From NCBI RefSeq assembly GCF_026914265.1, contig NC_069130.1, positions 14,613,386 to 14,677,385 on the forward strand: a stretch of 64,000 bases of DNA. Reading direction: 5' to 3'. Below the pieces are notes generated by a model. It was not told the origin of the DNA, did no database searches, and saw nothing but the letters and a program-made list of their open reading frames with translations. A program made the position numbers and the translations under genes. Positions 37,501 through 47,900 of this stretch are shown one piece after another. Each line of letters opens with the position of its first letter. Positions within the stretch are counted from its first letter, which is position 1. The stretch comes from Mya arenaria (taxonomy: Eukaryota; Mollusca; Bivalvia; Myida; Myidae).

Positions 37501-37728
37501 ATCCGGACGATCCTCCGCATACTTGGATACTGACTGAACTCAACAGCTTCCGAAACACACTAATACAGAAGTGCATGTGTCACTTACAAACGATCTTACA
37601 ATGACCTTTTATTTACATTTTAAAGGGTGTTGTCGAGGTACGAATTCTACTCAATGGGGGTATTGTAATGTTTTTGATACGTTTTTGTTACCGAGTTTGT
37701 CATGACATGGAATGTTGATTTAAAGCTG
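34596..37728. repeat. Segmental duplication, copy 2
   Basis: Direct copy of 31687-34359. The right edge runs through AATGTTGATTTAAAGCT, after which this copy continues as a TTAA hairpin MITE while copy 1 switches to the truncated MITE at 34360. Confidence 0.93.
35151..37205. repeat. 24-bp CpG-rich minisatellite array, copy 2
   Basis: Same unit and layout as copy 1, about 86 units. The 48-bp dimer section covers about 36690-37180. The minus strand reads open for 354 codons (35271-36335) as a Thr/Pro repeat ending PPMLTSGK, the same end as in copy 1. This looks mucin-like but has no signal peptide, and an in-frame stop precedes the next open stretch. Confidence 0.95.
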
Positions 37729-38089
37729 CAGTTTTGCAGATTGAACGTTTTGATAACTTTTTTAGTATTTGTCTAAAAACAAGCTAATATTTGCGAAAAT
37801 GTATGAATACCAGTGATATAAACCTGCAGACAAAAACCAGAATGTAGGTGTTCATGTATATGTGGTATGAAATGGTATTTTAGGCATTTTTCTTAAAACA
37901 TTAGAAACGACTTTAGCCATAAATAATTTATTTTCAAACGGAAATATGAAAAACTGCGATGTTATTTTGTCAGCAGTCTTATATCACTGGTTTTCAGATT
38001 ATTTTATGTTGGCAAAATTTGGCTCATTTCAAAACAAAAACAAAAAATAAAAAAAGTTGTCAAAATGGTAATTCTTTGAGAGTGCAGCT
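37724..38089. mobile_element. TTAA hairpin MITE, copy 6
   Basis: TTAA at 37720-37723 and 38090-38093. Ends AGCTGCAGTTTTGCAGATTG and TTTGAGAGTGCAGCT. The central palindrome is decayed (ACATTAGAAACGACTTT). Lies about 300 bp upstream of the GPCR start. Confidence 0.88.
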
Positions 38090-38386
38090 TTAAGGTTCAT
38101 TTAGACTGAGTGATTTGATTTGGACAACTACCTACAGTGTATGGCTCGAGAAAGTACCTTTAACGAAAGAACAATTCTCAATTGGACGCATTGCCACAAA
38201 GGGATCACTTAACATTTTTTACAATTTTGCCCACGTTATGTTACAATATTTAAGTCCAAAAAAGTGTAGAAGTTGTTTAAAGGTCTTAGTTCAAAGTAAA
38301 GAAGTGCAGACATACAAATATAAGGAATTATATGTGATACATACTTGTATATCAAACTGGAATTTATTAATCAAATATCAAGAGAA

Positions 38387-40976
38387 ATGGACGTAAATGG
38401 CTCTTTACAGGACGTAAACGTGACGTCATCGATATTTCAATACGGTACAAGACGCAACGTAGCGTCATGGCAAACAGTGACGGCAGCAGTGTGTTTGTCA
38501 CCCATTATAGTTCTTGGAGTGATTGGAAATCTATTTTCACTTCTTGTTTGGATCAAAGGTAAGTTTGTGGATTGTGTCTAAATTAAATTTCATGATGTTA
38601 AATTGAAACGAGTTTATATAGGTTTATATACATTTGTTTGTATGTAGATCGTATGCATGCATATTTAATTCAAGACATTTATTCTCATTCTTTTAACATA
38701 TATTAAAGGGGCTAGACACCAGATGATATAACTGCTAGAAAAAAAGGAAGTTGTCATAAAACTTACATAATATTGATATCGTTGTGTACAACGCATTGAC
38801 TCTTACTTACTGATGAATGACACATGCATCTTTCACAGCTTTTGCGTATTTTTCCAATTATATCCTTTTAGTCATGTTGAATGTTTTATTATCAGCCTCA
38901 TACTAGCTCGTATTGACAATTCTAGGCTTGTCTTGTGGAAATACTGTATTTGCCGATTATGGGACCATCTGGTGTATAGCCCCTTTAAGAGGGTATTATG
39001 AAAGGAAACAGAACAGAACAGAACAGAACAGAACAGAACAGAACAGAATAGAATAGATCAGAATAAAACAGAACAAAACAGAATAGAATAGAATAGAATA
39101 GAATAGAATAGAATAGAATAGAATAGAATAGAATAGAATAGAATAGAATAGGACAGAACAGAACAGAACAGAACAGAACAGAATAGAATAGAACAGACAT
39201 TTTATTTAGACTTGTACAACGTTAATCATCAACTAAACATACATGGTCTCATAAATTAACAAGCCAGCACGGGTGAGAATTGTCCTTATATTCAGATGTT
39301 CTCAAAATATATAGTATGCTATTCTCATGTCCCATTTTATTACAATATTTAAAATCTGATTCAATTATTTCAGGGAGACGCCGTAAAACTTCAACGGCAC
39401 GATATCTCTCGGCGCTCGCGCTGGCAGACATACTGGTTCTCCTACTTCCGGCTGCGGAATTCTGGGTATTTTACGTATTGCACGTGGATCTGAGGGCGAA
39501 GTCATGGTTTCTCTGCAAGTTCTACTCCTACTTGACGTATTTGACGCCTGTGACGTCAGCTTGGATACTCGTGGCGGTCACGGTTGAACGCGCAATGAGT
39601 GTCTGGATACCGCACCGAATAAACGTCGTTTGTCAGCCCAAAACTGCATTGTTATTTGTTTGTGAGTGAAAACTTTTAATTAATAATCGTGCCAACTACA
39701 TGTTTTTCAATACAGTCGAAACTCGCTTTGTCGAACTCTGTTATCTCGATGTCCTGGTTATGTCGAACTTCTTTCGATTTAGCTTTTCACTTTTTATTTT
39801 TCGGTTATATCGAAAGTTCGTTATCTCGAAATATTTCCCAAGGTCCCAACGACTTCGATATAGCGAGTTTTGACTATATTTGTATCTTAAAGTATCAAAT
39901 ATGGCAAGTTTGGATGCAATGTCCGTGAACTATACAAACATACAAGTCAAGTAAAAAAAAACCTCAATCTCAAACTAGACTTTTGAATTATACTATGCTT
40001 TTATGATGTAAAATGAGTTGAGATTGACTTCGTATTTTCGTGATATTGCGGCCTAGTGACCCGATACTATTTTTGTATGATATTAATGGGTTTTATGAGA
40101 AGAAAATATATCATCATAGTCTAGGTTCCAAGACTGAAAAATGTGAACAATAAGGAAAATTGCACCCCTCTGCTATAAAATAATTTTATGTCAAATTGAG
40201 GTTTATAGTCTGTAGATTTTGAAAAGTGAGTTTGGCCACTTGGTGGCTCTTGCGTAAGGTAAATATCCAAGATGGCACCCAAGATGGCCGCCATAAATTG
40301 TTCGAATGTACCTTTCTATCATGTCAGGTTAATTATTATTTTACTTGCTTTAATATAACATACTTTTTTTGTTTCAGTTGTGGCTGTTATAATACTGTCG
40401 CTAGTGTATGCACCTATCTGCACCGGAAGTGGAATAGAAACGGCCATCTACATGCATTCAAACGGCGGTGGCTTTTCAGTTCAGGAGTGTACGATTCACT
40501 CATCGTCGCTGATCAAAAATAGTTTCGTAGTTTGGTTAGTCCTGGATTTGTGTTTATTCTTCATTATTCCATTCGGAATCATGCTGTTCTGCAATATTTC
40601 AATTATGGCAAAAGTCGTCTGCTTGGCCAACGCACGCAGAAACACGCTCCAAGCACGCGGTGGACAGACGACAGCTCCGCGAGGCGGGCGCAGTCAGAAA
40701 ATGCTGAAAACGGTGACCCGACGGATAATTGTGTTAAGCGTAACGTATTGTGTCTGCAACGCCCCGTTGGCCATATATAATCTTATTTTGATATCAGACG
40801 GCGCAGACGACATTTTGAATTCAGAACACATAGCCGGTTACCGGATCGTGTTCCACATCCTGATGTTCTTAAACAATGGCGTCAACTTCCTGTTATACTG
40901 CATGATTGGCTCGGGCTTCCGGAAGGATTTCGTGGGCATGTTCAAGTCCGGAAGTAGAACGTCTACAACTCGATGA
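38387..40976 (+). CDS. Class A (rhodopsin-type) G-protein-coupled receptor, 3 exons
   Basis: Exons 38387-38558, 39374-39661 and 40378-40976 have GTAAGT/CAG, GTGAGT/CAG splice sites and encode 352 aa. The N-terminus has NGS and NVT glycosylation sites. TM1 ends GVIGNLFSLLVWI, TM2 holds LSALALAD, and TM3 follows the conserved Cys of FLCKFY and ends VAVTVERAMSVW, with ERA in place of DRY. ECL2 has VQECTIH for the disulphide, TM5 ends IPFGIMLFCNI, TM6 has YCVCNAPLA (no CWxP Trp) and TM7 reads NNGVNFLLYC in place of NPxxY. The TM7 pattern and long basic loop 3 are common in invertebrate neuropeptide receptors such as FMRFamide-type, but the ligand is unknown. Intron 1 holds a pentanucleotide repeat and intron 2 a MITE. 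An AATAAA lies near 41655. Confidence 0.92.
39005..39196. repeat. (GAACA)n/(GAATA)n pentanucleotide microsatellite
   Basis: Pure GAACA units, then GAATA units, then GAACA again, within intron 1 of the GPCR. Confidence 0.97.
39713..39876. mobile_element. pogo/Tc1-like MITE, subfamily 2
   Basis: TA on both sides (39711-39712 and 39877-39878). Ends CAGTCGAAACTCGCTTTGTC and GATATAGCGAGTTTTGACTA, and the interior has GTTATCTCGA in both orientations. 164 bp, in intron 2 of the GPCR. This is the complete member of the subfamily whose fragments lie at 27772 and 31225. Confidence 0.85.
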
Positions 40977-41383
40977 GGTCACAACGTTCAATGCCACTTT
41001 CTAAGCTTCAAGATGTTTTTAAACTTACTTAATATGCACTGGAGACAAGTTTTTCTGTTGAAACTGTACATTTATTCCATTCTACTTCCCGAAAGACCTC
41101 GTGCGCATTTCACAGCCAGGACGTAGAGGAGTTACTACTCGATGACGTCATTATGACGACGTCACTTTTAAATGGCCGAATGTGGTACATTTAGTTATGC
41201 AACAAAACAAAGACAGTCCATTCCAGCAAAATCTTGTGCATGCCATGTTTGGATGCGAAATGTTAAACATAATTAAGTTGTTTGAAAAATGTCAGTTTAT
41301 AATTATAGTGTACATGAATATTTACCTTATATAGAGCAAAATTGTTTTCAAAGAATGTTTCGAAAGTCTACACAAGTTGTTAA
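40977..41383. other. GPCR 3' untranslated/downstream region
   Basis: No further exon was seen. The sequence repeats phrases of the coding end (for example CCGAAAGACCTCGTG and CTCGATGACGTCA near 41090-41150, resembling the last coding bases), which may reflect a small local duplication. Confidence 0.45.
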
Positions 41384-41522
41384 TGCACCAGTCAATTGTA
41401 ACCACGGCCCCCCCGCAGGGCGAAGACTTTGCCCGGGCTTGGCTGGACCGAAAGTCAAAGTCCCCGCTATTCCCCGAACCTAGGGGGGGGGGGGGGGGGC
41501 GTTGTTACAAATGACTGGTGCA
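41384..41522. mobile_element. Harbinger-like MITE, internally deleted copy
   Basis: TAA at 41381-41383 and 41523-41525. Ends TGCACCAGTCAATTGTAACC and TTACAAATGACTGGTGCA. At 139 bp it is less than half the length of its relatives at 43838 and 48245, with a long G run. The 3-bp TAA duplication fits PIF/Harbinger. Confidence 0.88.
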
Positions 41523-42060
41523 TAATTAAAGTAGAAAATATGAGTGTGGTTATGTTTAATTTTGTTCTACCTGACAAAGTTGTTTTATTTTCATATTAAG
41601 ATATCACATTTTAAAATTGCTACGCACAAACTACTTATTTATTATTTATTTTCCAATAAACGCCAAGTAAAACATACTGCGCCTATTTATCATGTTAACA
41701 ATGTCCATAACCACGCGTTCGGTTTCAAGCCGTTTCCTGAAAAGCGGTATTTATGTTGGAACTAACAGAATAATGACAAAAATACCGGGAACCTCGACAA
41801 AACCTTCCATGACCAGCCACAATATTTCATCTTAATATTCTTTGTAATAGGATTGCTGTAGAACAAATACTAATTACTAACAAGGCAAATCTATACTTAA
41901 TTTGGGGATTATAGGCGTCACATTATTTTTGCAGATGTAATGATTGGTGATCAATTATTTCGCTGTAAAAGGCGGGGAAATTCATTAATGTTTAAACAAA
42001 GGATACATATAACATAACAATTAATTTTGGTCTTTGTACGCATTATAAGGGCACAACATA
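41523..42060. other. Intergenic, nothing recognised
   Basis: Includes a possible poly(A) signal (AATAAA near 41655). No exon or repeat was recognised. Confidence 0.4.
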
Positions 42061-42290
42061 CAGGGCCAGACCAGGATTTGACGTAAGAGGGGGCGTAACT
42101 TAGGGTCGTATTAACCTTTTGACTTGCGCCCCTCCCTAAGACCCAAAATTTACTTGGTTTCAAATATTGGCAGGTGTGTGTGTGTGTGTGGGGGGGGTAC
42201 TCCCCCAATATTTTTTTTTTATATTCTCTAGTCCGAAATGGTGCATGTTAGGTATTTTATTACTTGTTTTTTTTCCTTTATTGAAGTAAA
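42061..42290 (+). mobile_element. MITE, 'GGGGGCG' family, copy 3
   Basis: Begins CAGGGCCAGACCAGGATTTG, then GAGGGGGCGTAACTTAGGG and TTGCGCCCCTCCCTAAG, with a TG run and a G7 tract, then TAGTCCGAAATGGTGCAT. Closest to the copy at 57741. The right end is unclear. Confidence 0.7.
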
Positions 42291-43837
42291 AAGTAAAGTT
42301 GGTCGGTTAAGGGATCAACGCGTCGGGTGCATGTTTTGTGTACAGATTTGTGGCCACGTAGCCATGTATTGGTAAACCCCATTTATAAAGGCAAATGTGA
42401 TTTTATCTGTACACAAATAATGTACTTTTTTGTTTTGAAATTTATAGTCAAACGAGTTAAGCATAATTATATACTTTTAATTAAAACTATTATTTTTATC
42501 AACCTATATTGTACCACTTTAAAGCCCCACTCCCTGATTTGGTCAGGTATTTTGTTTATATTTATGACTGTGATAAAAACCACTGGTTGCAGTAGGCCTT
42601 TTATTGTTTCTGATTAGCCTTCTGTCTGATGGCGAAGTTTCGATAAAAATAACTCTGTTCAAGCGCATACTGTCCCCTTAACATGTAAAATACATTAAAT
42701 TTTTACAAACACTTGAATGTTGACAAATTCCACGCGAATTATAACGTGTGTTTAAATATCTTACTTAAAAAGCCGGGAAAGTGTCTGTCGATCGATCTGC
42801 AGTGGATAAAGGGCCATTTTGTCCATAACATATAAATAATAGGTCCAAAACTGTATGGTGTTGACATGGACTTATTTCACGGAAAGCAAGTAAATAGGAC
42901 CCTTTTTTAAAAATATGTTATTTTAAATAATTAAGTATACGTTAATATAATAAAATAAATGCCCCCCCCCCCCCCTCACTATTTGAAACTACATAAAGAT
43001 CAGACAAGTAACTTATTTTGTGCCAAGAAGCATATATAAGCGAACTGAAACTGGAAACACCATAAATGCTTATAAAACACAATTACATGTTAACTTTATT
43101 AAATAAATTGTACAAATCTCGGTTTCTTTTCACCCCATGTTCCGAAGCACAATCTTTGCATTTCACCTGTAACTCATACAGAATACTTTATAAAGACACA
43201 ATGAGAAAAGTACAGTAGGTAAGATTAATGCATTACCCATTGTTCCTATTTCACTCAAACAACGACAGTAGTTTGTTTCCCTGCGTGCTAATATTCCGCG
43301 TACCGAAACATAGTGATAGGGGAAGTAATCCAGACTATCAACGATAACAAATACATAAGTACTGATATGTACATACCGCATTTGATGGCCGTTGGACGGA
43401 AAGCCAAAGGGAGCCGGCTGTTACACTATTAGAATATCGTCTGCAAACGAGTTGCTTCCCATTTCCCGCCAAGCTGTCAAACTCAGTGTGCAGAGCATCT
43501 GTTGCAAACGGTGAGAATATTTAAAGGCGCTTGTAAGATGCTGAAAAATCGCTGAAAGATGCACATGTTATTCTGTTCAACAAATCTGTCTTTCTTTTCA
43601 GAATATCAAATTCACATATCAGTGTCAAAGAAGAAAAGCCTCAAAGGCCAATTTTAGCACCCAAGTCTCGTGTGCCTGGTGTTGTTGTGAAACAGATTTT
43701 ACTCAGATTATTTTTAAATTTAATTTGCTGCCTTCTAAATAAGCAATCCTAAGCTGAAACCCCCTCCCTCCCTATGTCCCTTCCTCACGTTACACGTAGT
43801 TTTCAATGGTATTTGGTTTTAACTATTGAAGGTGTAA
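42291..43837. other. Intergenic, nothing recognised
   Basis: About 1.5 kb with a C14 tract near 42962 and no supported exon, RNA or repeat family. Confidence 0.4.
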
Positions 43838-44157
43838 TGCACTAGTCAATTGTACCCCCCCCCCCAGTTCCGGGGGGATAGCAGGGGGAAATGGGATGTG
43901 TTTTTACATTCCAGTTGGCCCAGCAGTGCCGAATGAATGCGGTGGTTTTGTTTTCGCGCCGAAAATAGCGCAGAATGGGCCTTACCTAGGATGACCCTGG
44001 GGTGCAGGGGTATTTGGCGGGGATTTTGCCAGCAGTTTGTTTCCGCAGGGTGGGGATTTTATCGGAATTGGCTGGACCGAAAGTCAAAGTCCCTGCTGTT
44101 CCCCGGACCTAGGGGTAGGGGCGGCGGGGGTGGGGGGGATGCATGGTGACTGGTGCA
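43838..44157. mobile_element. Harbinger-like MITE, full-length copy
   Basis: TAA at 43835-43837 and 44158-44160. Ends TGCACTAGTCAATTGTACCC and GTGACTGGTGCA. 320 bp, GC-rich, sharing TTGGCTGGACCGAAAGTC, GAATGGGCCTTACCTAG and GAATGCGGTGGTTTTG with the copy at 48245. Non-coding. Confidence 0.92.
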
Positions 44158-44908
44158 TAACAAACTGAAAACCCACCACCCTTCCCCTTTGCATATAGAA
44201 ATTTGAATACTTCTTAATTTTCTAGCTAAATCACATGCATAACTACTCCTTATAAAGCTCCTGAGTACTGTGTATGAAAAGGGGAGTTCAATTTCACTTC
44301 TAAGGATGACTGAAATGGCGCTACACATTTCATGTAAATTTAAATATTTGCAGTACTCTGTAAACAGACCCCCATCTTCATTAAACGCTACTTTGTACAC
44401 AAGTGGGATTGGGGGAGTGATTTCACACCTTTTCTTACTATCATTGATTTAATAATTATGAGTTAAACGCAATACGCCTATTACTGCTGGAAATTAGGGT
44501 CTAAATCGATCCATTGGCATTGCCAGGAGCAGTTCCAGTATTTTTTGTTATAGTGGGGCACTTTGGGGCTCTACTTCTATGCCCACCCCCAAAACGAAAA
44601 CTGTCTGGTTTGAATGTGATAAAAGTGATTTGGGGATATTTCCAAAAACCATTTTGGCTTTTTTTTTACCTATGCTGCTTTCTTGTTTGTTTAATCAACT
44701 TTTTTTATCTGTTATTGACATAAAAGTTCACTTAGACTATCCACCCCACCCCCAGAACACCCACCCACCACCGCCTCCCCCTCAATCTGTTACTGATAGA
44801 TGTGTTTGTGTTTATACTGCAACATTATTGTTATACAAAAAAAGAAGTATTCCTAATTCCTTGCAGCTCTCCAAAATATATCTTTCTAACTCTATATGCT
44901 GTGTAGAA
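44158..44908. other. Upstream region of the CNTD1 gene
   Basis: No exon was recognised before the start codon at 44909. C-rich patches near 44745-44790 are low-complexity. The transcription start cannot be placed from sequence alone. Confidence 0.4.
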
Positions 44909-47900
44909 ATGTCTGAAGCCCAGGCCATAAGTACCAAGGTTTCTGAGCCAATCTTCAACTGTACACAACATGGTGTCACGCCAGAAATGCTGTATGACTG
45001 GATCAACATGCTGCTGAAAAAGAACGCTGAACATGTACAGTCCGCTAAACCATGCCAGGTATTTCATGTTTACAGTTAGTTTACTTATTTACTTTTACAA
45101 CGAATATGAAACAAGTTTTTGCAACTTATATGAACTTCACTCTCATTTGCAAAATATTGCATGAGAGTGTGGTCTTGTGTTGTTGGGGAAACTGGAGTAC
45201 CCGGAGAAAACCCACTTGTCCAGCTTGGTGACCATAAACCAAACTCACATACTTGTGCTCAGGCCAGGAATTGAACCCGGACCGCCTATGTGAGAAGCGA
45301 GTGTATTAACAGTTTAAAGTTGTTCCATTTGTTTGTAAGTAATGTTCAGGATAATTGCTGGAAGTAGGCAAGGATTTGGGGGACCTCCCCCACCAGATTT
45401 CTAAGCGGCAGCTAAATAAAGGCGGGTGGGTCAACACCAATTGCTTGTTTTTTACCTGGCTATCGAGTCATTTTGAAACCCCAAAGTTTAAAGGTATTAA
45501 ACGTTGTAATGATGAACAAGTAACATTTATTAAGAAGCTCTAGAGCTTTGTATTGTGTGTACAGTTTCAAAATCTGCATTTACTTGACATTATGTATCCA
45601 CCAATAAATGGGGCAACATACTGTTTTTGCTCAAGTTGTCTGCCATTCTGTCTGTCCATCACAAATCGTGTCCGCTCCATAATTCTTGAACCCTTCAAGA
45701 ATTTTGAAATAACTCGCCACAAATGTTGACCATATTAAGACAAATTGCAGAGCACATGTAAAAGCCAGCTTAGTTCAAGGTCAAGGTCAATCTTAGAGGT
45801 CAAAGGTCATATGACTACAATTCATGTCCGCTCCATATCTCTTGAACCCCTTGGAGGATTTTGAAATTACTCACGACAAATATTCACCATATATAAGTCC
45901 ATATTGAAACAATGTGCAGAGCACATGTTACAGCTAGCTTGGTTCAAGTTCAAGGTCACACTTAGAGGTCAAAGGTCACATGACTATAATATAATAATTT
46001 GCCATACTTAATTGTCTACCAATACAATTTGATTGACACATTGCCAGCTGACATAGAGGGTATTGGTATATTGCCATCACATCACAACCATTGTCTCTGT
46101 TCAATGTGTACAAACCATCAGAGATTCCTGTCAGTATTTTCTGCCTACACATACATGACATTCTCAAAATTTACCACATCAATAGTTTTTATAGTGGGAG
46201 ATTTTAAAGTGAACATTGCCAATTCTTCAAATGCACATTTAGAGGCTACACTGTCTGAAAATCAACAAGTTATCTATTCCAACAAGGAGAAAGAGAACTT
46301 TGATTGATCAAATATATATAAAATATTCTACAGTTGTTAAATCTGGATCAATCTATTACAGTTTCCATGACATAACATTTACAAACATAATGGACAGTGT
46401 CTAGGCAAGGTGTCCCTAGTTGAGGATCCATCACCATTTTAATGATACAGCAGCATACAGAAAATGTAGTGTTAAGTAGTCGATAAAACTAAATAAAATA
46501 GGAAACACTGCAACAGTAGGTACTGTTGTGTATGTAACGCTGTTTCTGTTTCAAGCGTTTTATACATTTCCATACATATTTTTTTCCATTTCCTAATGTC
46601 AAATATCGTGGAACATAGACAACCACAGGGAGGGTGGGGGGGGACATCGGTTTTTGATTATAAAAACAATCATATAGAACCATTTACCATTGCTTGGTGG
46701 TGATAACCAGTACAAATCCTGGATGAAGCTCCAAGTTAGGATAGAAAGCCCTGATGGCTCAGTGGAAGAGTGTTCGCTTTGGGTGCGGAAGGTCGGGGGT
46801 TCAAACCCCAGCCGCGACAAACCGAAAGAAGTTTGAATATGGTATCAGTAGCTCCGTTGCCTAGCGCTCGGCATTTAAAGGGTAGTACTTGGAAAATAGT
46901 GTACTCAGTACTGGTTCAACCCAGAGAAGTTGTATCCTGTGTATCGGTGCTTTACACCGAGCACGTTGAAAAACCAAGAGGTCTCTTCGCAAAGAGCTAG
47001 GGTATTGCAACCTGATCTCTTGTATCTCACTCTGTTTCTTTAAGTCTTCCAATGTCTGGATTTGACTGTGAGTTGCTGTCACTTCTATCTCATGTCACTT
47101 ATGGCATTGAAACATAATTTAAGTCATGATGGCGTCACGGACGGGGTCAAGCCATAATGCAGCCAATAGGCACAGGCAGATCTTGATAAACTTAAACATA
47201 CAAAACAAAAAACATGTTGGTATATAACCTAGTACTAGTATTCAGAGTCTGACCACTTATCCATCGCCATGAATAGTCTGAAAGTTCAAATTTTTTTAAA
47301 GTTGCACCCTTTTTTTGTCTTAACTGCGAAATAATTATGTATTTCAGCTTCATTTTAAGCTTGATGTTTTGAAGAGTAAGATTAGAGCTATACTTTTCAT
47401 CGTAGCGTTGGGGTCACACCTTGGTTAAGGTTTTGTTTGTGTAAGCATTATTTAGTCATTATCTCATCATATTGCATTGAAACTATACACAAATGTTCCA
47501 AACTATCCAACCTACTTACTTAATAAAGTAAGATAACACTAATATGAATATAATGCAAATTATGGGCCTTTATTATTTGACTAAGAAATTCGTTTTTGCA
47601 TGTAAGCACACAAAGGTTAATATCTCAGCAACTACTTGATGTATTGCATTGAGATTTGGTACTCAATCATTCAACCTACTTAAATAACCGTGTTAGATAA
47701 CTGCATTTTGCATATTATGCAAATTATGGCCCTTTATTATTTTACTTAGAAATTCTGGATAAGTTTTTGCATGCATTGAACATTGAAGTCATGTGCTCAG
47801 CAAATACATCCAATCTTCTGAATGAATCAAATTAGAACTCTATCTTGCACACTAGTAATTGAAGGTTGTCCTTAACAACAAGGTACAAAACAATTATGTC

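Noticed and set aside
46747-46820. Possible tRNA gene
   Set aside because: The A and B boxes are present but the acceptor stem does not pair and a long SINE body follows, so it is a SINE head. The heads at 2477, 15409, 45312 and 48735 were rejected as tRNA genes for the same reason.
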